From assembly GCA_013365325.1 (NCBI GenBank), contig JABVXV010000024.1:186001-250000 (forward strand): a stretch of 64,000 nucleotides of DNA, in the 5' to 3' direction. The position numbers were made by a program, and so were the translations under genes. The notes beneath the pieces were generated by a model. It did no database searches. It had not been told where the DNA came from and worked only from the letters and a program-made list of their open reading frames with translations. This stretch comes from Dipetalonema caudispina. Lineage: Eukaryota; Nematoda; Chromadorea; Rhabditida; Onchocercidae. Positions 29,501 to 40,180 of the stretch are shown here, piece by piece (position 1 is the first letter of the stretch; every line of letters begins with the position of its first letter).

Positions 29501-32279
29501 AAATGCACAGCGTGGGACATCAAAAGAGTGTCACATTCATCTGGAAAAGACATTCATACAATGCATTTAGTGAAATATTAAACTTTTTATTTCATGCACT
29601 CAATTACTAATTTCTTTTTTAACATTTCAAGTCCGAAATTCTTATTTATCATAAAAACAATATTGGAGAAACATTGTGCTGAAAGTTTGAACTATCATAG
29701 CGAATAAAGTCAAATTTCAACAAAATTTGCACTGGAAAAGTTGTTCTCAATTGACGCATTTATACCATAATTGGTGTGATTTAATTGTTCGAAAAAGTAC
29801 TTGAATTTGTATTCATTGGGGATTAAATTTTCTCAAAATGATTTATTTGAAAAGGGGAAGTGAAAATTCTCATGAAATATGATTTAGTTAATTCTATCAA
29901 ACATTTTTCAGGGCTGATTTATTCAACATAATACTGCTTGTTAGAACATTTCTATAATCGTATTATCGAAATTCTATGCTAAATAGATTATATGAACGTT
30001 TTCTTTTACCATCAATAACGCCTGTAATGGCGCATTTTGAAGAATGTTAAATTACATTTCACATTTCATTGCATAATATGCGTCATTGGCTTCTAAGGAG
30101 CTTCTCTTTTTCATGTCCAATAGAAGTTATTGTAGATAAAAACGAAGAAAGTTTATAACACGAATTTGTATAGTATCTAAACTGTTCAATGTTCAATGGT
30201 GACAGATTTTGCTACTGTTGTTGAGCTGTAGATCAGACATGGTTATTGATCATCTCTTAAAAAGTGCCTCACAGTGCCAGCCTTTTTAACTAAACCACTT
30301 TACGTAATTCAAGCATTGATTGAAAACGTAAATTTCTTGTCATCCCACAAATTTCTCATTTTTACCACTAACTTCATTACAGAATTTCTTGAATTTCTAT
30401 TTTCATCCAGTTCGCATGATGACCAGAAATACGAATAGTTAAAATTTAAAGGAAATTCCTATTTCCCAATATTTATCAATTCTCTGTAATACATTTTAAT
30501 TTCAGCACTGCTGAAACATACTTCATGCATTTTGGAGTTTATTTTTTACATTTCCTAATGTTTTAAATAATTTTGGAACTTTTTATTTTATTTTTTAATT
30601 AAAAAAAGAAGTGAAAGGATGATAGCAGTAATATTGCAAATTTCCTCGAGCAGCAGTAGCTCTGAAAATTACTTAACCATTGAAGCGTAATCCTTATGTT
30701 TAATTTCAGCTCTCTTTTTTTCGAAACATACTTCTTTTTTTTTTGTTTTTATCTCCCTTTTATATTTAAAAAATTTTATTTAGCAAATTTTTAAAAATCT
30801 TTTTTGTTTTAAAATTTAATTCTAAAATTTAAGCTTTTGTTTCAAACTAGATGAAAAAAAGCAAATGTTACGCAAATGTGTAATGAGAGATATCTAGTAA
30901 GCTAGATTTAAGAACGATGTGGAAATGGCCAAAAAGTAGTTTAGAGCCTAAGGCACATAATCAATCTTATAATTTCTTGTTGAACGCTATAATGCTATCC
31001 ATATTTATATCATTATAGTGAGTTATTCCACTTTATGAACAGAAAGGTCTTATAGTTGATTTGCATTTGAAGTTAATAGTTAATTCGTTTTTTCCATGGA
31101 GCAAAATTTATTGAATTGAAATAATTTGTAAATTAATTTTCAATTTCAATACCGTAACGATTTTTTTTTTATAAATTTTATTTGCTTTTGTTTCAAATCG
31201 TAATGTCAAATCTTCTGCTCATTTTGCCATTTATCGATGTTACTGAAATTTCTAATTTGATAAAATATAATTAATAACATTTTTAAAAATGTGCAAAGAA
31301 TCTTAGCATTGTTATCATTCTATTATCATCAAATATACATCGAACATTCATATATTTATCAAACGTTGACATCACAAAATATATTATTTCGGAAAAATTT
31401 TATCACCAACTCATATAATCTTCTAAAATGGAGATTATTAATCATTTTCTGATTGTCTTATTCTATTTTATGCCTTTAGGAGAATCTAATTTTATGACAT
31501 AGATTTAGAGGAGATTTTTATTGTGTTAGATTATTTGTCTTTCATTTCTTTGAAAATTTTGTTGAGAATTAAATTGCTGATTATTGATTCAAAGTTTTTG
31601 TAGATGATAGCATTTTTTTTTAAATCATTTCCAAAATGTTCAATGTTTTTTCAAGTTTGATTTGATTTAATTTTTTTTTTTTTGACAAATTCTAAGAAGT
31701 TCGAAAATTTCAGCAACATGGTGTCAAATATTTAGAAGACGAAATGATTGAACGTCATTGTATGGAAGCTATTCGTTTGTTAGTATTACTTTGGATTGTG
31801 CATTGTTTCGAGAAAACGGAAGCAGGACAATGGCAGCATTGTCCAACCTTTTATGCTGAACTTTTCGGTAATAGCAATCCACGACAAATTATCCAAAGTT
31901 TGTACAAAGCACAACTTAACAATGTAAGTTTTTCTTTATTGATCTATAAATTACGATATAAAATGATGGAAAGTGACCACTGGTTAGTGGTTGAAGTTTA
32001 GATAAATATGATTAAAATTCTGTTTATATTTGGTGCATATTGTCTTGCTACTTGTAATGTTTTGGTCAGATTGGAATGACGCTACTTACGGATACGCTAA
32101 GGATACGGCTGGAATTGTTAGATTGTAGCTGTGGTGATCTGGATGTTGAACAACCTGAATTACCACGAAGTTTGGTGCCACAACATACGGAGAAAGAAAT
32201 CACCTCCAGACCTATCCTTACATTTCTAAAATTCAATCGTCATAATTTTCTATATCCGTTATATGATAGTTTGAAATAA
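11910..32279 (+). CDS. Unrecognised 743-residue protein with N-terminal membrane anchor (16 exons)
   Basis: Exons: 11910-12051, 14634-14794, 15287-15391, 15510-15592, 15924-16057, 16663-16802, 17157-17254, 17398-17499, 17689-17817, 18204-18314, 18884-19094, 19676-19783, 20084-20242, 28731-28859, 31714-31923, 32070-32279. Every junction is phase-consistent and the total is 744 codons including the stop. The ATG lies 6 nt after a good acceptor (11902-11903), as in trans-spliced nematode genes. Residues 52-65 (GVLLVASVGSYMMY) are the only clear membrane segment, followed by basic YRVCARLLGRN. Residues 100-470 are Ser/Thr/Glu-rich and look disordered (DMTEFRAAKG, SLRLLWDDPQWDEE). From about 485 to the end the chain is helical and conserved-looking (LMAWARDQF, SLLHLMFIRGIPFF, AIRLLVLLWIVHCFEKTE). 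I do not recognise the family. The topology would suit an organelle- or ER-anchored cytosolic protein, but that is inference. Exons 14-16 join across an 8.5 kb intron; the alternative is that transcripts end at a stop just after exon 13. Confidence 0.75.
14870..14972. repeat. Pair of near-identical hairpins in an intron
   Basis: Arms AATAATATC (14870-14878) and GATATTATT (14886-14894) form a perfect 9-bp stem with a 7-nt loop. A second copy 79 bp downstream has arms ATAATATC (14950-14957) and GATATTAT (14965-14972) with a loop differing by one base. Both are preceded by ACT(A)AT-like sequence, so the whole block of about 30 bp is duplicated. They lie in intron 2 of the 743-residue gene. Confidence 0.8.
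19931..19995. repeat. 20-bp tandem duplication plus (AG)n microsatellite
   Basis: Two copies of a 20-bp unit starting AATCACAAAA (19931 and 19951; two or three mismatches) run into a (AG)10 tract at 19975-19995. All lie in intron 12 of the 743-residue gene, just before exon 13. Confidence 0.85.
24079..24807 (-). CDS. Small secreted Cys-rich protein (146 aa), Ly6-like C-terminus, nested in an intron
   Basis: Three minus-strand exons: 24715-24807, 24432-24605 and 24079-24252, all phase 0, 146 residues. Residues 1-22 are a signal peptide (MVSVTLFARVIAIVILTANA). The mature part begins LVCYENDE, and has WDYC, SVCLLE and, near the end, RCICSYDRCN, giving six cysteines. The C-x-C-x4-C-N ending and the N-terminal CY resemble the three-finger Ly6/uPAR fold seen in many small nematode secreted or surface proteins, but six cysteines and this spacing are only suggestive. 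No GPI-type hydrophobic tail is present, so secretion is more likely than anchoring. The gene sits inside the 13th intron of a plus-strand gene and is transcribed against it. Specific family and function are not known to me. Confidence 0.8.
25564..25635. repeat. Imperfect (TAC)n / (ACT)n microsatellite
   Basis: Roughly 24 trinucleotide units of TAC with occasional TAT, GAC and TGC interruptions. It creates long but meaningless open frames on both strands (poly-Tyr one way, poly-Val the other). Further loose TAT/TAC-rich sequence continues to about 25815. Confidence 0.95.
26503..26560. repeat. (CT)16 microsatellite and pyrimidine tract
   Basis: Sixteen CT units (26503-26534) followed by a CCCTCTCC-type tract to 26560, inside the 8.5 kb intron. 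The reverse strand reads as an artefactual Arg-Glu repeat. Confidence 0.95.
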
Positions 32280-34754
32280 ATTATTCCTTTTTTAATGGAT
32301 GTCTTATGTGGCGTTATAATTAGTTACATCAAAAGAAAAACAGATGATATAACAAAATTCAAGGATATGACATCTATTACATCTAATCAGTCATCTGATA
32401 GAGGCTTAAATCAGTCATCTGACAAAGGAGGACTTAGCCTATCGTTTTACCTATGCTTGACCTTGGCTGGGAGGGTTTAATGTTTTCTTTCAAAGGTCAG
32501 ACCAGTATGATGATCGCAGCATCGTTAAACTTCATTCTTGAAGGTTATTCTTGGGTTTATCTGTTCGACACTCTTAAAAGTTTTTTCTAATGATCAAATG
32601 ATTGTTTTCCTTCAGAGTTTTTCAATTTATTCGACAAATTTATTCTTTCGGAATGATAACATCTGTCGAAGTCAGTGTAGAGACGTAAAAGACGTATGAT
32701 GCCTTGATATTTACGCCTCACTATTCAAAATATGATCAATGTCAGTTCCATACTGAGTGTATATTTATATATCTATTCATTTCGTTTTCAAAAAGTTTAA
32801 ATAGAAAATAAATGAAATAGAAATGTTTATGATGTTTTAGCAGATTTACGCCTTCTTTAATTTCTTTCTTCGTCCGTAAATTAGGAAAGTTATCTAAATT
32901 TTAATTTTAACGCTTGAATTGTCTTTCGATCAATTTAGGATTATGAATACCAGAAATAATTTGCATTGTACAATAATATCATATACTATTTCTTTCCATG
33001 ACTTCATCACCTTTTTTCTTCTGATAATGAAAATTACATTTTGGTTATTCATGTATTTATTGTACATTTAATTAAAATAATTTTTCTGTCTATCGTTATT
33101 TGGTATTATGTGTGACTTTTATTTCCGTTCATCATATAACAAATTTTCATCGCATTAATCTATGTAAATTTTTTTTTTTTTTTTTGAAATAGTAATTGTG
33201 TGCTAATTGGAATGGTATAAGCATGAAATGTTAGGAAAGTTGAAATGTTTGTAAATTGATACTTTGATAAGAAATAGGACAATATTCATCTACGAAATTA
33301 AATTTTTGAATAGTCCTATTAAAATTTATCGTCTTCCTCAGGGAATTTTATTCTGCTTAATATACAGCTTAGAAGTATGACGTCAGATATGCCAGTTTAT
33401 TTTCTAATTCAATATAATTAGACTTTTGCTAGAAAAATGTTGCAGAAGCTCCCGAATAATAAGGACGGGGGCGATCGATCAATTTGAAGAAGCATCTGAT
33501 TCATTCATGTTGTAGTGTAATTTTGTGCAGTTATAAAGTGGGGGGATGGAGGAGGAGGGGGGAGGGGGGGGGGGGTTAGAGAGAGGGAAGATAATTACAC
33601 CATTGGTTTGTTAAGTTCAATACATGAACAGAAGATCTATGTAGATGAGGCGTAGTAGTACTCTTACGGTACCATTGCGCTTACGTAATACCTGGGAGGG
33701 ATTGTTACCTGGTTTCCCGCTATTTTTTCAAATTTATAGTTGGGGATAAAGATGGGATAGTGTATTAATTAATAATAATGTTAACTTACTAATAATGATT
33801 ACTTTTCTTTTTTTTAATTGTAATAAGCTTCTGAAACTTTTTCCATCTAAAATTAATGCATGACAATATAGTTGTAATTAAACATAATCAGGGAGAAAAA
33901 AAAAAAAACAGTTATAAAATTATAATTACATTTATCATGATTATCAAACCAAGAAAGTAAATAATTCAATAATAATTCTGCAACTTTCGTTTCTCTTTTT
34001 TTTCCCCCCATAAATTTACATGGGTGACTTTTAGAATCTATTTAGTAATTCATCGTTTAATTTTGCAAATGTTAAATTTTTATAAAAGTTGTCAAGAAGA
34101 ATAACGGCAGCAATATCAATGTCCATTAACTTCAATATTTCAAATTGATGTAATTTTTTGAAAGACTAATTTCGGAAGTAACATTTGAACTGATTCAGTG
34201 CCTTTTTTTTTTTCTTCTTCCTGAAAGAAAATGTCCAAGAATACGACACTTACAAAGTATAAATTTTTAAAGTGTAAAATACTTTTTTTTACATCCCTAT
34301 TAAATAGGCCTATGTTCATTATATAAAAAATAATGTCTGCTTGATAAGTAGGAAAGAGTTATTTTTAGGTAAAGTAGCTTATCATGCTCATTCCTTACTC
34401 TTTTTTGAAATCATTCCTAATAGAAATCATTTAATTAAATACCGAAAATTGGATTGGTAATATTTTTGAACTTTGCTAAAATTCTAAATGTTTGTCTAAT
34501 TTTCGAAAAATTTGAGGTTTTACTTCAGCAAAAGACATTTTGTCTTTTTTGTAGGAACATTAGACTCAGCTCAACGCATCAATTTGCATTACTTAGATAG
34601 TTAAGCTGATGAATTTGGTGACTATTAAAACAAGTAAATAAATTAAGAATGATTAGATGAAGTGAATACTTACTACTTTATCCAAAAATCGATACTTACA
34701 TCATTTATATTATAAAGTGAAAGTATGCATTTAATCTGATGAATTACAACGTCT
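32280..34754. other. Intergenic spacer between convergent genes
   Basis: This separates the 3' end of the plus-strand 743-residue gene from the 3' end of the minus-strand collagen. The first 0.5 kb is probably 3' UTR of the plus-strand gene (AATAAA near 32807). A guanine-rich island lies at 33540-33575. The remaining sequence is AT-rich with no exon that I can support. Confidence 0.5.
33540..33575 (+). other. Guanine-rich island, possible G-quadruplex
   Basis: Within 36 nt the plus strand has G-runs of 6 (33540-33545), 6 (33557-33562) and 12 (33564-33575), with GG pairs between. The 12-G run can count as two tracts, so four stacked tracts are available. It stands out sharply from the AT-rich surroundings. 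A GAGAGAGGGAAG tail follows. Confidence 0.8.
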
Positions 34755-37700
34755 TTATGTGGAATCTAAGGTATCAGTATCAATATTGGATTGATCATCG
34801 AAATTAATGGGAAAACCAAATGAGAATGGCGCAAGAATCTTTGATACTCCACAATCTGATGGACAATACATTGCCGGCATTCCAGCATCTCCCGGGGGAC
34901 CATACGGTCCTTCCTCACCGTATGCACCTGTCTAAAATAGAATAATTAAAATATAACTTATGTAGTTTGATAAATTAAAAGAAGATAATATGATGATGTA
35001 TGTAGAAAATAACTAAAATCTAATACTCACATTTCCTTGTATTCCAGGTAAACCAACGAGTCCTTGCTCTCCTTGCCTTCCAGGAATATTGGATCGTCGA
35101 CCTGGCATACCTCGTGGTCCTTTAGAACCTGCAGGTCCAGGTAAACCTTTTGGTCCTTTTGCACCAACACCCGCTGAAGTTTGACTCGATTATGAGGTTA
35201 GAATAGATCAATCAACTGATAAATTTAATTTCAATCAATCATCATTGAGCAATATGTCAATATAATTTGTGTCTCTTTATTGGCCAAGAATTGATTTTGT
35301 TTATAACTAAAGAAAACAAGCCTACACTAAAAAAAACCTTTAAGTTACAGATAATTTTATTAGAAAACAAAAAATGAAATATTCTATAAAACAGACCGAA
35401 ACCGTCATCACCAATCTTCCCTGGTGATCCAACTGGTCCCTGTTTTCCACTTGGTCCATCTGGTCCAGTGTTTCCAATTGGTCCATTTTCACCTGGCTTT
35501 CCAGGTCGACCTAAAACTATATGAAGTTTCCATACAATTTTGATATATTTTAAGAAGTGTTTAAGATCTGATGGAAAGTTAGAGTTTTTTCATACCTCTT
35601 TTCTACTGTGACTAAGAATGTTGATAAAAAAATACATGAAAACTGACCTGGAGGACCAGGAGAGCCTGGAGGACCCGATCTGCCACGTTCTCCTTGTGAA
35701 CCACGCAAACCAGGTGGTCCAGCCGGGCAAATAGAACATGGAAGATCGAATAACAATGGATGAGCCATAACATCTTCACCATCAGTACCAGGTTTTCCCA
35801 TTTTCCCCGGAGTACCCGGAATTCCATCAATTCCTGGTTTTCCAACAAGTCCAGGCTCACCCATCGGACACATTAAACGCATACATTCTGCATTCAAATT
35901 ATCATTACAAATCAATTTCCACTAATAAGAAGCGATCATCTTGTAGCATACGTATAATACTTACTACTACATCGTTCTAAGATTCCAACAAACGAATTAA
36001 TTTGTCGTACGTAACGTGTACTATAACCACTCATTTGCTTGGCATGTCTTATTTCAATCCACAAAGCTGAAGATTTTCTCTGAAAATATCTGTCAATTTG
36101 TAGCATAAAAAAATTAGCAAAAATATCTGTAAAAGCTTTTAATGAATACTTTTTAATTTCTATGCTCTAAATTCTACCTAATTTTTCATATCAATGTGAA
36201 AGAAAATTAGACCAGAAATCTCTAGCCTAGAAAATTTTCAACTTTGCGTGGCTAGGCTAAACATGAACTAATTTACTTGTAATTGTAAGTGGGTTAAACT
36301 GATTGTAAGCGGAAACTGTTTAGAGTAACTAGGTTAAACTCATCGGTATTTTCTTTAAATCTATATTCATTCATAATTGTAGTTGCCATTATCAGAAAAT
36401 ATGAATTAAAAGATGATTATATTGATTTTTTTTTTTTTTTTGAATTGATGATTTCTAATTTTAAAAAACCTTAAATGATTCGGCACGTAATTCCGCTTCT
36501 AATTGTGTCAGATTTGTTTTTCGTTGTATCACGACAGCTGTCATTAACAGAGCAAATAACGTAAGCACTGATGTTGCAATAGTAGCTAAACCAAGCATGA
36601 AGAAACGGTCTTCATGATTGATGATTAAAACCTGTAATAATTAATTACATTAATTGTGTTGTGTAATTAAATATCACCTATAAAATTTATCTCAGTGTAA
36701 AAGATAGAAGCAATTTTAATTTGCATTATGTTATGGCTTTCAGGAATCATAAAAATAGAATCTAAAATAAATTTGCTGTAGAAGAATTCAGTTTATATGC
36801 AAAATGTTCTGATTTTTGGGAACATCGACCTTTTCAGGGACTTTTTTTTTTAATTATTGAATAATTTTGTATCAATTTAATAAGTTTGAAAAGTTCACTT
36901 TCAGATTGTTCAGTTAATGACTTGAAAAATTGAGTATCTTTAAAGATGACACTTTTGGCTATCAAATAAATTTTCGCAAATATTCTGCAATAGATGATTG
37001 ATCAATGAAAGGTTCAAATTTTCATTTATTTATTTTTCTCTCTTATTTCATGATAATTTTAATAAATTATAACTATTCTCAATAAATTTCATTAAACATA
37101 CATGCTTTTGTAACATATCAAATGATATTGTATGAATTAACAGACTAATGAATTTCAGGTATTTTAAGGGTAAACTTCGAGTGATCTCAAATATTCTATC
37201 AATTATTATATATCAGTAATTTGCATAAGCGTACAAAAAATATGGTAAACAAAGTGAGAAATACGGTATGAACACAGTTACTAACAAAATACAATACATA
37301 TAGACTATGAATAACAAAAAGTTACAACGAAACCCAATCAATATTTACTATTTTTTGAGTAAGTTATTGAAAGGTGCTGTAAGATGAAAATTATAATGAT
37401 AATTTAATAAAGGAAAGTGTAAAAAGTAGTCAAAGATAACTAATATCGCTATCAGGAGATCGATATACTATACTGAAAATGATCTAATGAAAGAAATAAT
37501 TTCTTGAGTGAAAATAATAAATAAATACGGGATCAATTGATATAATTAAGAAATCATTTAGTTCCTACCACTTCTATTAGCTTTTGCGTTGATCATATTA
37601 CCATAGTGGATAATCAATACTAATCGTTTTCTCTTATCTTTTCGCTTACTTTCTAATTAATATTTTACTTGGTATACTTTAGGATGTCATCGTCCGAAAG

Positions 37701-39492
37701 ATACATTCTAAGAGTATTTGTCTGAGATTGTATATAAACTTTAACTTTAGAAGTAGCACATGAAATTGATGACATGAGATTATATAATGATATGAACTTT
37801 TGAACTTCCTGATTTTATGTTGTAGTATCTTCAATACACATTCGTTCAAATATTTTACTGATTAATTAATTAAAAGATTTTATTGAATCAGTGAATGTAT
37901 CCAAATTCAAGAATTTTCACTTTCCCAGAATAATATTTCCGGAAATTTCTTATCACTGAAGTCATTCTTTACTATTTTCCCTGTTTATCTGTTAATTCAT
38001 TCATCCATATGAATCTTACCTCATTAGTCTACGATAAACAATCAGCAATTATGGCTTTATTTCTTTTAGCACTTAATCTTAACATATCATTAAAGTGATA
38101 CAACTTGTAAATCACTTCATTTATCGAAAAATAGGAATTGATGGGATTATTATGAAAGCATATTAGATAAAAATTGTTATTAGTTTATAAAATATGCAAC
38201 AGGAAATTTTTTCTATCACCTGCGGATAAATTATGGAAATACTCACAATTTAAAGAACAATAACTAACGATGCGATGAAGATTCTAACTTAGCCATGAAA
38301 CTATTGTGAAATTTTTCAAGATTCGTAAAAATTCCAGAAACGTATGCAAAATCAGGTAATATGCTTACTCTGAAACAATGTGTTCTTTTTAAAATTTCCA
38401 ACAGTTTCTCCCACTAACATTTTTTTTTTTTTGTGATAGTTTAACAACGCAGGATCGATCCGTGATAGGGGAGGAATAAGTTACGAAGATCTTGAAATGA
38501 TTAATTAAGCCCCTTCTTATTTTCGTCTATCAAACTTTGTCAAACTTATGAACGAATTTTTACCAAGAGAACTTTTAGAACATTAATCTGATGAAGCACT
38601 TTTTTTTACTAAAGTTGGTACTTAACTTTGAATTTCATCATTTTACTAATCATTCTCTCCTTATCTTTACACATCTCTTTACCTCTTCTAGTCCATAACA
38701 TAGCAGATGGATTCTTTTTTTAACTTTTATTCCTTGAAACTGAAAAATTATTTTTTCAAACAAATGGTATTCAGAATCTTCAAAAAATGATTATAACATT
38801 GTTTCCAAGAGTGAAATGAGAAAATTAAGAAGCAAATTCGTTAATAACTGGAATCATAAACAAATTTTGAAATGACTACATATAAATAACATGCATATAA
38901 CTAAGAACATGCAAATTTATGCATAAGTTAGAGATATAAGCATTTGAAAGAAATTGTTCTTGTCCTGCTTTGTGTTATCGAAAGGATTTAATGATTTTTG
39001 ATATTGATATTTTTCTAAAGTATTTTATTAATCACATCGTTCTCGTTAGCTGTAACAGCAATAAATGTAAAAATGATCAATTATTCATCTCATTTTTAGA
39101 ACCATCTTAAATTTGCCATTGTAACATCATTAGTTATCATTACAATATAAGTTCCAGTGATATGTGATAAGGATATGGCATGAAATATCAAGGTTAATTG
39201 CCCATTCTCTAAAAATACTTTCTGTGACTGATATGTCTTGACAATAAAATAGCTTTCTTTCATGTCAAAGTTTTTGTTTCATAATATCAAGGATACTGTG
39301 GAATCATCAAACAGCTGTCTTTTTTTATCACCAATAATCAGTTATCATAAGACAAAACTCGAGGTCATCGGAATCGACAAAAGATTAAAGAGCATGTGTT
39401 CTTGACTTCATTCTTGACCATCGCTTCATTGCGAAAAAGGGGACCAATTAAAGACCAATTAATTAACTCACATTGATATCGCATATGTCCAT
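34755..39492 (-). CDS. Cuticle collagen
   Basis: Minus-strand exons: 36470-36631, 35965-36079, 35648-35887, 35397-35510, 35031-35173, 34755-34931 (316 residues), plus a probable first exon 39472-39492 (MDICDIN, phase 0, donor GTGAGT), giving 323 residues. Cuticle collagens are type II membrane-bound precursors secreted by the hypodermis and cross-linked into the cuticle. The order fits: a short N-terminus, hydrophobic segment ([20 protein letters not shown], about 17-40), a subtilisin-type RYVR site (83-86), a Cys cluster (C98, C101, C106), then Gly-X-Y repeats in blocks broken at PCSICP. The C-terminal Cys group is [10 protein letters not shown] and the end is TDTLDST. Small phase-1 exons split the Gly-X-Y blocks. 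The six main exons are certain. The first exon is the only start-containing donor I found with the right phase, and it implies a 2.8 kb intron. I cannot assign a specific col/dpy/sqt name. Confidence 0.88.
36632..39471 (-). other. Proposed first intron of the collagen gene
   Basis: About 2.8 kb of AT-rich sequence with no supported exon on either strand. The acceptor at its 3' side (TTATTACAG) is clear. Exon 36470-36631 has no usable in-frame start near its 5' end, so an upstream start exon must exist somewhere here or beyond. Confidence 0.5.
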
Positions 39493-39914
39493 AATAAAGT
39501 TAGGAAATATGAGGAGGAAAGTACCTAATTCTCAGCAGTATTAATTCTATGAAGTATTCCGAAAAATTGAACAAATTAGCTATCTCATAATTTTTTCCCT
39601 TAATATTAAAATTAAACTAAAAGAAAGTTTGAAGTAATATCGAGAAAATTCAAAATTGAATTCGCCGCATTAAAAATCTTTAGAAATAAGCATTAGTTGC
39701 ATAAAAACTGTCGCATATGTTGTCCAAATGACAAAAGTTTCATCAATAATCTTAAGCTCATATTCAATTATTTGATTTGTCAGGAAATTAGATTCGTCAT
39801 TTAATGTATTATGAAATTTTTCGACTACATTTACATTTCGTCATTTTACGTCAGGCGAAACATACCATAAACTCAAAATTAACTGAGTAGTTGAAAAAAG
39901 CTGCAGTAGGCAAG

Positions 39915-40180
39915 AATGCTTACGCACTACACATATAATGATTGCGGATTGTGATGCTTACGCACTACACATGTAATGATTGCGGATTGTGATGCTTACG
40001 CACTACACATGTAATGATTGCGGATTGTGATGCTTACGCACTACACATGTAATGATTGCGGATTGTGATGCTTACGCACTACACATGTAATGATTGCGGA
40101 CTGTGATGCTTATGCACTACACATGTAATGATTGCGGATTGTGATGCTTACGCACTACACATGTAATGATTGCGGATTGT
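39915..40180. repeat. 38-bp minisatellite, 7 tandem copies
   Basis: Seven copies of a 38-bp unit (7 x 38 = 266 bp exactly) starting GATGCTTACGCACTACACAT. Copy 1 differs at its first base and in one internal base (ACATATAATG), copy 5 has GGACTGT for GGATTGT, and copy 6 has TATGCAC for TACGCAC; the rest are identical. A decayed partial unit (GAGCTTGCGTAAATG) follows at 40181. The unit is about 42% GC, well above its surroundings. All frames contain stops, so it is not coding. It lies about 420 bp upstream of the proposed collagen start codon. Confidence 0.97.

Noticed and set aside
35612..35860. Second minus-strand open frame over the collagen Gly-X-Y exon
   Set aside because: Shadow frame of the collagen; the Gly-X-Y frame is clearly the coding one.
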